Source of the DNA: Pempheris klunzingeri
Taxonomy: Eukaryota; Chordata; Actinopteri; Acropomatiformes; Pempheridae
Length of the DNA stretch: 64,000 nt
Assembly (NCBI RefSeq): GCF_042242105.1
Contig: NC_092028.1
Span: 11,517,338-11,581,337, forward strand
Direction of reading: 5' to 3'
Shown here: positions 16,573 to 28,268 of the stretch, one piece after another
Layout of the letters: every line of letters begins with the position of its first letter
How positions within the stretch are numbered: position 1 is the stretch's first letter
Translations under genes and position numbers: made by a program
Notes under the pieces: model-generated
The model's input: the letters and a program-made list of their open reading frames with translations, nothing else
What the model was told of the DNA's origin: nothing
The model's database searches: none

Positions 16573-17088
16573 CACTACTCACAAAAAGTTAGGGATATTC
16601 GGCTTTCAGGTGAAATTTCAGGATGAACCACCACCAATACATTTCCTGCTTCAGTTAGAATTGGTATTTAAACAGTCCTCCTCATCATGCTGTTCACATT
16701 CTGACATCATGAGACCAAAACGACACCATCAGCAGCACCTCAACACTGGAGGCTTCAAACAGGTCCTCAGACAGAAGTGTCCACTGAGCTTAGAGGGTCA
16801 CAGAGTGTCATCAGCAGGTTGCAACAGAGATACAGAGACTGGAAGAGTCACAGAAAGGAGAGGAGTGGACGTCCTTTGGCCACATCCCAATTTTACATTT
16901 ACCCTCGTTTACCCTCCACTGTTGTTAGATTTTCTTTCAATAAATTGTTTAAGATGAAGAAACTACCATTGCATGCTGATACTTAAATGTCCTACTTTCA
17001 TGATATAATATCACTGTAGCATTAACTTTTTACATTTTCCATAAATTTCACCTGAAAGTCGAATATCCCTAACTTTTTGTGAACCCTG
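16573..17088. mobile_element. Non-autonomous Tc1/mariner-type DNA transposon, 516 bp
   Basis: The ends are inverted repeats that share 'cacaaaaagttagggatatt' and the following 'tttcaggtgaaattt'. Left end 16573-16618, right end 17043-17088. A TA dinucleotide flanks each side (16571-16572 and 17089-17090), the Tc1/mariner target site. Inside, the plus strand keeps a Tc1 transposase remnant near 16800-16875 that reads VISRLQQRYRDW and then RSGRPL, the second helix-turn-helix and GRPR-like hinge of these transposases. The catalytic part is absent, so the copy is an internally deleted, non-autonomous derivative. Confidence 0.85.
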
Positions 17089-18949
17089 TAAATGTCTGTT
17101 ATTCAAAGAAAATTAAATTTTTTTTCCTTTTCAAATGGAAAATATATGAACATTCATAAGAAATGATGGAAATAAATACACACAATTATTAAGCAACCCC
17201 AAAGCAAATCTTTTCTCTCCCCAACAAGTGCAATAAAAAATATGCCAAAATAATTATTGATATGGTCAAATTTTGCCTTGTAAAAATCATTTGCCAATAT
17301 CACCAGCCTTCTTTTCAATGAGCCGTAAGAGCTTTGCTTCCATTGACTCTCTCTCTTTCTTCATTTCTCCACAGCCTCCCAGTCACTGAATGCAGATGCA
17401 GCATAACAGAATGAAAGATGTCTGAGTTCCACGCGGCTGCTTCAGTTTCAGGGTCCTAGTATTGCTCACACTGGCTCACTGTCACACTGTCATGGCTTCT
17501 TTGGACACCTGAACAGGACGGAGCCGTTGATAATGTGATTAACAACATCAGAGCATTGAATACTATGACAAGTCTAAATGTCCGCCCTCAGAAAGGCCCG
17601 TGGTAATTACTATTTAAATGTTGTCTTTGCAATATGAAGCAGAAGTACTTTCACTTTGGTATCTGGAGGGGAAAAAACAGAGAATCTATTTTGAATGTTG
17701 AGATACAGGATTCATTTCAGCTCTCACTGATAAAACGGTGATGGTGAAACTTGGAAAAAATACCTTCAGTTGTTTTATCACTATATTTGTAGTGAAAATT
17801 TAACCTTCATTTCTTCATACATTTATTCTAACAGTGTCAAACGTGCTAAACCTAGCTTGTATTATAAGTTTTAAAACTGTTGATGTTTTTTCTTAAGATT
17901 GAGGTGCTACAAGTGGGTGTTTTATCAAGACATTGTTGCTGTTGTCGCCATAATGTTAATATTAAGGGAATTCAGACAACATTTAACACACGCGGGAAAT
18001 GGAAATGGAGGAGTCAAAGCAGAGGGGAGCCAAAAAATGAAAAAATACCATTTAAACTTACAACGTCATTGATATAAATGGAGTAACAAAATATTAAAAG
18101 CACCTTTCAGTATAATGCAATACACTTCAGACAGAAGATATTATCAGTTGTGCAGATGTTTAGCTCTTAAGACCTCATAGGTTAACAAAACTCTTCCGTG
18201 ACGCAGAATTGGCTTTAAATTCTCTGGGAGTTAATATGTTGATGACATTATAAAAGTCATTACAGAGACTAATTGCTGCTGACGTGGTTAAAAATAATCC
18301 CTTTTACAATGTAGAAAATGAGCTGGGGCTCTGATTCTGAGTAGATAACTGTAATTTGGATTGCCAAAAATGACAAATAGATAAGAAGTCCAAATGTCAG
18401 AGCCTTAATAGGAGCCCTAACAATGTCCACATGACCTTTAACAATTAAAAGATTAGAGTGAGTTAACTTATACAAGTGCACTGTTTACCACTCTTAATTT
18501 GACTCTTTACTCTCAAAAGAACATTTTAGTTTGTACATTAAGAGCTGTTTTACAAAGTCAAAGTTCACTAGAGACAGATGGTTAAAATTGGTTCCATATG
18601 GCAATTACAAAGGTCTGATTCCTTGATTGACTTTAGCGGTGATTTCATTAGAGTACTTCCAAACACACCAAGCAAATACAGCACACATCCACGAACAGAG
18701 ATCAATATGAGACAAAGTGTTTGCAAGGAAAAGTAACATTTTCAAATGCACAGACTAATCATGCATCTAAAGTGGTTATAGCAGGATGTGTAAATTTATC
18801 AAATCAAATATTTCCTCGGCTGGAAAGATATACTCAAAAAATATATAGTATTTTTTTTGTAATCTTGATTTTAGTCATTACAGCTTTGTGTCCATATTTT
18901 TGTGAACTTCCCATACACAGCTTCACCTTTAAAGGCCTAACAACCTGTA
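17089..18949. other. Intergenic, AT-rich, no gene seen
   Basis: No coding exons, RNA genes or clear repeats were recognised between the transposon and the inverted gene fragment. Open frames are short and low in complexity. Confidence 0.45.
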
Positions 18950-19495
18950 GGGAGCTTATGATCAGGGCATGCGTGTTATTCCTTTCATCCTAGGAATTAC
19001 AGTATATGTATATCTCTGATGTCATCATGTTAATGTACGCTTCATAGGACTGTGATGGCACTCCATGTTGCCTGGGAGCCTGCAGGGCCCTTCATTAAAC
19101 CCCACAGTCTCCCCCAGGCCCAGGAGAAGATCAGCAGCTTTGGCTTTGCACCACCCAGTACCCTCCACATATGCCTAGAGAAGGGAGAGAGTAGAAGGGA
19201 ACTCCTAGATGGTCCATCTCAGTCAGCCAAACAGCACCACCGCCCCTCTCCTTTGTGTGTCAGCTCTGGGCAGTCAGCAGACCGAGAATTATGGGAATGA
19301 CCGGGTCTAGAGGGACTCTTGGGAGTGGGGTTTCTTCCATCCAGCTTGCTCAGCATGACTGTGGCGTGTGTTAGGGTCCCAGCAGTGGATCATATCAGAG
19401 TGTTTCTTCAACGCAAACCTGGTAAGATGAGCCACGTATCCCTCTTCTGCGGGCGTGGCATTGTCCATGTCACCCAACAGCTCACTCTCTCTGTT
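18950..19495 (-). pseudogene. Inverted, broken copy of the fusion enzyme's 3' end
   Basis: Read on the minus strand, this matches the plus-strand gene at about 26985-27650. It begins at the ELLGDMDNA segment and ends about 25 bases past the parent's stop codon. Stretches are identical over about 45 bases: 19198-19242 is the complement of the parent's DHLGVPF region. Parts of the parent are missing (the region coding DCSEWVQDG to RVLIEK, and most of PEQSYKWYINMRQVKP to WLLQ), and the frame is lost, so it cannot encode a synthetase core. The copied area lies within one parent exon, so a retrocopy and a DNA-level inverted duplication cannot be told apart. No poly(A) tail was seen, which favours DNA-level duplication. 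Confidence 0.85.
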
Positions 19496-22400
19496 GTTCC
19501 AGCGTACTTTGGAGCTGCAGGACACGACTCACTTATCACGCCACTTAATTACTTATTTTGTGTTAAGCCTTAGTGATTGTGATATTACGTTTCAACATAA
19601 AAAATAATAAATGCAGAAATCATTTTTGAATTCCCCAAACACTGTGCTATGTCAGGCTTATTAAGGACAAAGTGTCTTTGTGATTCTTGGTGGTGCTATG
19701 CTGAAGTAGAGGACATCTCTCTATGCCCATGCCCCGTGTGCAATATGTATCAAAAGACATCTCAACACTGCATCACTGTCTGCATCTCTGCGATGGACTT
19801 TTGTCTCTCCCCCGTCTCTTTCTCACCAGTCAGTGAATTACACTTAAGAGGCCATAACACAGGTCTCTTTGTGTAATGATGAGGTGAACACGAATGGAAT
19901 GCATCCAGACTTGTGTGAGAAACCGGCTTGGACTATATTGACAGTAGCAATAATTGAGCTATGTAATATGTTTCTCATGCTTTTTACTATAGCCTTACAA
20001 AGGACAAAGTGACCTGACCCTGAAGCAAAACAAGTTAAATTAAATTAAAGTAAATACCTAACGTGTATATTTGACTGGTATAATTATGTATTTCCTTGTC
20101 ATTTGTAACATTTAATGTGGTGAGATATTTCCAAATTATTGGATTCTGGCCTCTCAAATATGGTGATGGATGAAATGCCACCTCTCCAATATGGTGGCTT
20201 CCCTTCCTCAGATATGCATATGCATATCTGTGTATATATGCCATAGCTTGATGTATATGCCATAGCTTTAGTTTTAGATTAAATCATATCTTCAAAATTA
20301 TTGAATTTCTATTTAATTTTTATAATTATAGCTTTAGATCAGTGCATTTTTCAGTTTGCCCAAGCCTTGATATGATCCTCTCCATAAACATAATGTCTCC
20401 TGTCGGATAAGAATGAACGAGAATGAGAAAAGGAGGGTGAGTTATTTGGTTTTGGAGAAGTTAGACTGAAACAAAAGTGCAATGGTATCATAAACGCATG
20501 AACAAATGGGGAAGAGAGAGGCAGGGAGAGACTGTGCAATTTGGAGAGGGAGAGGGGGGAGGCGAGACACTGAATTGCTTAATTGGAGTCACTGCTTGTA
20601 TATTATGGACAAACCCTTGTTTTTGTAGTCCGACCAAGTTTTCCTCCCACTGACTGCTCTGCCATCCTGCCAACTGGTCAGATCTTAGAGACGTTTCCAG
20701 ACTGAGGTAAGTTGGTTCTCCTGAAATAACAGACGGTGTGAAAAATGTCATGAAATGATAGATTTAGAATAACTTACTCCTATGTGAAGTATATGTATAC
20801 TAGCTCAGTGATAAGTGTGAGTCATGCTGTGTTTTCTGCAGTAACATTCTTGGTATGTATGTCTATATGTATGTGTGTATGTATGTATGTTAGGGAGATT
20901 TCTCGTCTGGCAAATAATTTTAAAAGTTATCAATACAAATTATACATTATTATTGCTTGTTTAATTGGACAGTGATTATTTTTCATACAAGAAAAAGTTC
21001 CGTTTTCTGGAAGTTAATTGAGACCAGAGTGAAATCTGAGACATATTAATGTCGCATATTTTCACATTTTGAACAGTGCAGTCTTTTCACTGTGCTGTTA
21101 ACTCATGATGATCCACAGACCTCACCATGAACACTTTCTATGGAGACTATTACTTTGATGGGAAGTTTTCTCAAATGTAAATAGTTGATGTTGGCTTATC
21201 GTAAGTATTTGGGATTTTGTTTTTGGAAAGAAATGTTGCAGTAAATGTTTATGCAATTTGGATGAACTGACCCTTTAAAGTAAGAGAATTAGAAAATAGA
21301 GAAAAGGTTTTTAAAAAAAATGTAATGAGGTTTCTGTGCTTTGCTCATTTTGCCTGTTTTGACAGAATTAGTAAAAATCATTTCAATATCCATAAAATCT
21401 GACAGAATTTAAGTCAAAAGTCTCTGAGAGTTACAATGAAAAATGTGTATTATGTAATACATTGAAGTGGTATTTACTGGTAGTGCTGCTGTGTATTCAC
21501 TAATTGAGCTATTGGAATCACAAGGCCAGTATCCTTGCTAAACTTGAGTCCATCGTCAGATAGAGCACAGACAGCAAGCATTGTGTGGGTGACTTGAACT
21601 GATGAGACAAATCAGGAGAAATCTAATTTCCCAGCACGGCGAGGGAGGCATTCCCTTGACAACCAGCAACTAAACATCCCAAGCTTTAGTTTTGCACAGA
21701 GGGATGGTGAAAAGAGTGTAACTGCTTTCACGTGTGAGCAGATGAGCTTAGTTACCAGTCATTAGCATGATCTGTATAGTGCAGGGAGTATTGTCTCACA
21801 TGGAAGTAAAATCTGGATGCATTCCATTCATGTTTATCACATTTATGCACAAAGGGATCTGTGTTAGACTCAGCTGCCCCTTAACTATAATTCAGTTAAT
21901 TGACTTGGTTCCACTAAGGTGAAAATGGTTGGACATCACGTGAGGGAAGCATTGAGGGCTCTGTGAGGGTTTATGTAGGCACAGGGATGGTTTGAGCTAA
22001 ATGCTGTCTGCATGTTAGCATGCTCACAATGACTGTGTTGACCATCTTAACATTTGCTAATTAGCGCTAAACACAAAGCATAGCTGAGTTTGATGGGAGT
22101 GACGTCAGATTTGCAGTGATTTGATCAAAGTATTTGACCAATTGATACTGCTTGATGAAAAGGTCGTTAAATTTGTTACACTTCATCTGGAGGGAGACAT
22201 GCATCTGTGAAAAAAATGTCATTGCCAAATGTCAGAGTATCATCAAAGTCATTAGGACTTGTATTTCAGTCCCACTATAGTTGTGGGTCGACCAATAAAA
22301 TAGAAACAAAGGATAAGTAACCTCAATGGCTCTCATATCCTATACCTGTCCTCTGTACAGTTACATATATGTACACACATGTTTTCTTCTGTGTTCTTCA

Positions 22401-22509
22401 TATGCTTCAAATGCAGCTGCATCTTCACTGCACAGTCTAACTTATGAAAGAACCACAAACAAAGAATCTGGCATCACCAGTAATTTCTCTTTCTCTCCTT
22501 CTTTATCAA
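19496..22509. other. Upstream region of the fusion gene, no coding exon seen
   Basis: Holds the repeat at 21998-22110 and otherwise unremarkable AT-rich DNA. One or more non-coding first exons of the fusion gene probably lie here, because the start exon opens with an acceptor (pyrimidine tract, then ttatcaag) at 22510. I could not place them. Confidence 0.4.
21998..22110. repeat. Dispersed teleost repeat, third copy
   Basis: Contains 'gctaaatgctg', 'catgttagcatgctcaca', 'catttgctaattagcgctaa' and 'acacaaagcatagctgagtt' in the order typical of a very common fish repeat. It is the best preserved of the three copies in the window. Confidence 0.6.
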
Positions 22510-22529
22510 GCTTCCTCCATATTGACAAA

Positions 22530-25500
22530 ATGACACTTCTCGACTACCCTGTTCCAGAGTTGGATGTTACCTTGCAAGAAGTGAGCCGTGTCCTTCAGCT
22601 CACTTTAAGTCCTGATCTTTACCCTGAGTTCAAAAGTACACTGGAACAGCAGAGAGAGCTCCTCCAAGAGGCACAGCAAAAATTAGCAGCCATCGCTGTT
22701 GGCCAAGAGAATTGGGTGACGGAGCAGTTCAAGAGAGGTTTGCTGTCTTGTGCTGACTCCCTGCCCACCTCCACAGCCCTCCCTGTTGTTCTTCTTCCTT
22801 CCCAAGCAAAGCAATGTACCCAGCTGGGGAGGGCAGCCGCTCTGCTCTGGGCAGCAGCTAAGCTGTACAGTGAGCCCATGTTACTGGAGGGCAATGCGCA
22901 AATGGAGCACACACAGCAGTCTGAAGTATTCGCTGCCAGCCGAATTCCTGGCCGGAGTCAAGATGAGATAAAGGTGAGATTACTGGCAGTGCACAACTGA
23001 TAAGATGTATCAAAGCATACTGAGAAGTTAGAGGTTTAATTTTTCAATACGTCAGGTCTCTCCTATTTCTGATCTATAACTCTATTATCTCCAGGTCTAC
23101 CCAGATAGCCTCCATGCCATCATCACCTGTGTTGGAGGAGTGTTTCCTATTGACATACTGTGGCATCCCAGTACTGGTGGGCCAGTTTCTGCTCGATCGT
23201 TCAATGACATCTACAACCAGCTGGCTCAGGTGATGGATCAACCGTGTGCAGGAAAACAGAATGATCCCTCTGTTATTTGCAACCTCTCAGCTCTGGAGCG
23301 CAAAACCTGGGCTGCCACCAGGGAAGAGATCCTAGAGCAAGGAGGAGCAGCAGCGGCATCACTGGGGCTGATGGAGAGTGCAGTGCTGACACTCTGTCTG
23401 GAAGACTGCAATGCGCCCTCTGAACTGGCTGATATCCTCAATGTAGTGAGGCTGGGAGGAGGAGGAGGAGACAATCCATGCCTGAGATACTATGACAAGG
23501 TATTGGATAGAATCTGAATAGAAATTTTAAACCAAGCTGAGATCAGATTCCTCACCTGTTTCATACACATTTCATACACACAGACTGTTGAACTTTGTAT
23601 TGAATCATAATCTTGGCATAAAAAGATAGATTTTGATATGTGCAAAAATTTTACAAATTTAAGCGCAAGTTTGAACCATCAGCATGTTATTAGTGCTATT
23701 AGTGCTATCATCTTTGTTTTTCTGTTATTGACAGGTGGTGAACCTGGTGGTGTTCAAGGATAGCACAGCTGGAATAGTGTTTGAGCACAGTGCTGTGGAT
23801 GGAATGGTGGCTGGCCTTGTGACAGAACGTGTATACCATCTCTCTGAGACTGCTGACTTAAACTTTGTCCATACTGACACAGAAAATGTGAATGGGTCTG
23901 TTTTGGTAAACAATGTTAATTCTGTTTGCCCAACTTCCCTAACATTCCCCCTGCAAGACATAGATACTCCCAAACTGAGGCCTGACTTAAAAGCAACACA
24001 TCCAGTTCTCACGTTTGATGTGCCATCCTATCCTGATGTCTTTTCTACTCTCAGAGGGCAGAGAGGCCTCTATGATGCTTGGATCAACTTCTCTTTGCAG
24101 CTTTCCCTGAGGCAGACTCTTGGGGAGTCTGCTGCCTATCACATGCTTGTCACACCGACTCATATGCGGCACTACAAACATGGCCGTTGTGATCCTACAT
24201 ACTCACTCACCATGCATTCTCGTAAGTTTATAGGTGCCTTGGCATCTTGCATTGGTCCAGATAACAAAATCCAATACACTGCTGACCTCCTTCACTTGTT
24301 CCATGTTGCATTTCTGGCACATAAGAGCCTCATCAAAAACACCAAAAATGGTCAAGGAGTTGGTCCCCACCTCGCTGCCCTGCGTCGATCTTTACCACTT
24401 GATAATCCACTGAGGAAGTTCCTGGACCCCTTTGGATGTCCATCTGTGTATCTCACAGGTACAGATCTGATGGGTGAAGGTGTGGAATGCGGAGTAGGAA
24501 ATGTTTATGCCCAAGATCAGCTGGCTGTAACCTACCTTGGGAAGAGAGACGGGGTTCGCATTGTGCTCAATGGGAAGGGGAGCTTTGTTCTGGCACTGGA
24601 GAAGCTTCAAGAAAGCCTGAAGAAAAACCTGAAGTTAGTAATGCTTCTAGCTGTTAGATATGCCATTGCAAGCCAAATGGGAGCCTTGGACTGTCTACTT
24701 CAACAGGGTCAAAGACAGAAAATGAATGGAGAGACATGTTACTGTCCAGAGAGCCCAAACAATGGCAAGGCTGCTGTTGACTCCACCTCTAGCACAGACT
24801 ACACTCTAGTAATCCATGGTGGCGCTGGAGAGGAGATGATGTTGAACACGGAAGTCATTGGTGCTATCGAATTTGCTCTACAGACAGCCCTAACTGTTGG
24901 ATCCCAAGTGCTTCAGGAAGGTGGCAGCAGTCTGGAAGCAGTTCAGAAGTCAGTAGAAGCTCTGGAGGACTGTTTCCTCTTCAATGCAGGTAAAGGCTCA
25001 GTATTCAACAAAGATGGCAAAAATGAAATGGAGGCAACCATTGTAGATGGCAATGCGAGGACGTCAGGATCTGTTGCTTGTGTGCAAAGTGTGAAGAACC
25101 CAATAAAAGCTGCAAGGTGTGTCATGGAGAAAAGCTCACATGCACTCATTGTGGGAGATGGCGCTGAGGAGTTTTTGCAAGGGTTGGAGGAGAAAGAGAA
25201 GCCTGTTGGGCCTGAGTATTTTTACACTGATATACGTCACAGAGAGTTGACTGCAAAGCTCAGGGATGGAAATAGCTCAAAAAACAATCACCCTCAGACA
25301 GTCGGAGCTGTGGCCTTGGATCGTTGGCACGAGTTGTCTGCTGCATCCTCCACAGGTGGGTTAGCAGGAAAACTGAAAGGGCGAGTCGGGGATACAGCAG
25401 TTGTAGGGGCAGGAATATATGCTGATGACAAGGTAGCTATTACCTGCTCTGGAGATGGAGATGTGTTTCTACGGCACACAGTTGCACAGAAAGTAGCCAG

Positions 25501-27637
25501 TCTTTACCATCACAAAGGCTATAGCCTCAGGCAGGCATGTAGAGAAGTGATGACTGAAAATCTGAATGGTGTCTGTGCAGGAATCATTGCCGTCGACATT
25601 AAAGGTGATGCCATCATTGAAACAAATGCTGGAGTGATGTTTGTCGCTTCAATGATAAGTGGCATTTCACGAGTAGAGGTTCTGAGGCCCCTAAAGAGCT
25701 TCTCTGATGTAATCTGGGAAACAGAGGAGCTGGTTGCCTACCTTGATCCCAACCCCTGGATCCCTGGGTCAACCATTCTGACGAGAAAAACTCTAAGTGG
25801 GGCAAGGAGCATCTTCCACCTGGCTACACCTGATTTTGTGGCTATGCTACAAGGAGCAAGAGCAGTGTCAAGCTTGCTATGTGAGCACTTGGGAGTGCAG
25901 CGATGTGCCTTGGTTTTCAATCCAAGCCCTGACCAGCCAGCACAAATCAGACTGCTCCCACTTCATGGCCTAGAGTCGAAGTGGCAGCCCCATCTTGCTG
26001 CTGAAGAGGAATTCCACACTTATGATCCTGGGTACTGCACCTCAAAAAGTGGCCCACGCTGGGATGATGAGGCACTGACCCAGGTTCAAGCCAAAATTAG
26101 AAGTGGACTGCCAACACCTAATGCACCCTCCTGCTTTGACTTTTTTGGAGATGCTTCCAATGATAACCTGTTCAGTCGTATTGTACGGGGCGAACAGCAG
26201 CAGTGGAGAGTGTGGGAAGACAGTGAGCATGTTGCCTTCCTAACACCATACCCAAACACTCCTGGACTAACTGTTGTGGTGCCACGCAAACCACTGTCCA
26301 GTGACATCTTCAAACTGGAGGAATCTGACTACAATGCGCTCATCTTTGCTGTTTATAAAGTTGCCAAACTACTGGAACAAGGGATGAGAGCTCCAGGTGT
26401 TGCACTGATCTTTGAGGGTTTTGAGATTGACTATGCCCATGCCAAGCTGATCCCTCTGCTACCTTCACCAGATGGCACTAAGCCTGCTGAAATGCAACGG
26501 GAATGCTTCCAAAACTACCCTGGATATGTGTCATCGCTTAGTGGCCCAACTGCTGACCCTGACGCCCTCAAGGAGATCCACTTAAAAATTACAAAGTGCA
26601 AACCTCCTCATTCATGGGAAGACCCCCTGTCTCACTCCACAGTTGCCATCAAGAGCCAGTGGTATCGCAACCTGTTCCAGATTCAAAACACTCTTTTCCA
26701 CAGCACAGTGGAATATTTCCACAGTTCCTGCCAGTATTCCTATGCTCTAACCCCTCTCACCACGGACACCATCTCCTCGCCAATGGGTTTGGGATCTGAC
26801 TCAGAGCCAGTTTCTGTTAACCTGCTGGGTCGGGACATCTACCTGGCTGACTCAATGCAGTTTGTACTTGAATACTTCCTTCGCTTCCAGGACAACCTGC
26901 CAGGGACGTACTACATATCTCCCAGCTTTAGAGGGGAAGATCCTGATGCCACACACTTGAACCAGTTCTACCATGTGGAGTGTGAGCTGTTGGGTGACAT
27001 GGACAATGCCATGTCCATAGCAGAGGGATACGTGGCTCATCTTACCAGGTCTATGCTGAAGAAACACTCGGATATAATCCTCAACACAGCTGGGACCCTA
27101 ACACATGTCACAGCCATGCTGAGCAAGCTAGATGGAAAAACCCCACTCCCAAGAGTCCCTCTAGACCAGGCCATTCCCATGATGCCATCTACTGACTGCT
27201 CAGAGTGGGTGCAAGATGGCCAGCCACAGTTTGGCAGAAAGCTAACACGCAAGGGAGAGCGGGTATTGATAGAGAAATATGGTGGTGCTGTTTGGCTGAC
27301 TGAGATGGACCATCTAGGAGTTCCCTTCTACCAGGCATATGTGGAGGGCACTGGGCGATGCAAAGCCAAAGCTGCTGATCTTCTCCTGGGGCTGGGGGAG
27401 ACCGTTGGTCTTGGCGAACGCCATTCCACCCCTGAGATGGTACAAGAGGCCCTCAAGCACCATGGAGTGCCAGAGCAGTCCTACAAATGGTACATTAATA
27501 TGCGGCAGGTGAAACCACTCCTCACCAGTGGATGGGGCATGGGGACAGAGCGCTACTTGTGTTGGCTGCTCCAGCATGATGACATCAGAGATATACATAT
27601 CATTCCTAGGATGAAAGGAATGACATACATGCCCTGA
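22530..27637 (+). CDS. Carnitine acyltransferase / asparaginase / HIT / AsxRS fusion enzyme
   Basis: Three coding exons (22530-22973, 23095-23499, 23735-27637), both introns phase 0, give 1583 aa. Start chosen: ATG in 'gacaaaatgaca', just after a good acceptor at 22510. Residues 1-610 resemble carnitine/choline acyltransferases: PVPELDVTLQEV at the N-terminus, catalytic His301 in FEHSAVDG, YKHGRCD at 430-436, and TGT (524-526) where the family has STS. Residues 640-925 form an Ntn-type isoaspartyl peptidase/asparaginase: IHGGAG, NAGKGSVF, NPIKAAR and nucleophile Thr805 in QTVGAVALD. Residues 936-1193 hold two HIT-like modules; the second keeps the nucleophile-position His1185 in YAHAKLIP. Residues 1253-1583 form a class II Asp/Asn-tRNA synthetase core: motif 2 FRGED with FYHVECEL, and motif 3 GWGMGTERY with IRDIHIIPR. 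No OB-fold anticodon domain is visible. I know of no characterised protein with this order. A role on an Asp/Asn-derived acyl metabolite is inference. Confidence 0.85.
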
Positions 27638-28262
27638 TCATAAGTTCCCTACATTTTATCGGGCATAATGTAGGCCAGACCTCCATTCAGCTCTGTGTTG
27701 TTCATAATCCTCACCAATGATCTTTCCTGCTGTGTCCATGGATAGAAAAAAGATGTCCTACACTCAATAGTCCTACCTGACCCTCGAACCCTTTGAGGTC
27801 AAATGTTTCTGAAAATGTTATGTTAGCACTGTAACACAAGCTGAAAATTAAAGAGAAAATCCAATGTATGTTGCATATTTTAAAATTGAGGTTTCAGTAA
27901 GTAAATCTTTAGTTGTTCTTGAAATGTCACCACTAAGACTTGGTTTCCTTTTCAGTCGTAAAGTTTTAGTATCAAAGTGACTAGACACTGTGTTAAACAT
28001 GTTGTGTGAGTGTCAACAAAATAATTAGTTAACGGATATAAATGGTATAAATAACTTGTTACAACTATGTAAGGACAACACAAAGCAACATATTTGTTAA
28101 AAAATCTTGGCCATGAATATTGTATAATCATTTATTCAAGCAAATTCTTCATATTGTATCTCAATATAATTTTTTGTTCTGTTTCTACCACATTGTCTTT
28201 GTATATAAAGGATTTTTGTGAAAGTCATATGGATTGTGTATCATTACTCTTTTTAACGCAGT

Positions 28263-28268
28263 AATAAA
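28263..28268 (+). terminator. Poly(A) signal of the fusion enzyme gene
   Basis: AATAAA about 625 bases past the stop codon at 27637, in an AT-rich 3' UTR. It is the first clear hexamer at a usual distance. Confidence 0.45.

Noticed and set aside
16777-16986. Possible functional transposase gene
   Set aside because: Only the second helix-turn-helix and hinge are recognisable; the catalytic domain is absent in the 516 bp element.
22326-22529. Upstream in-frame ATG that would add 68 residues to the fusion enzyme
   Set aside because: An acceptor-like tract (ctccttctttatcaag) ends at 22510. The extra residues are Tyr/Cys/Ser-rich with no relation to acyltransferase N-termini, and the family-like sequence starts at the 22530 ATG.
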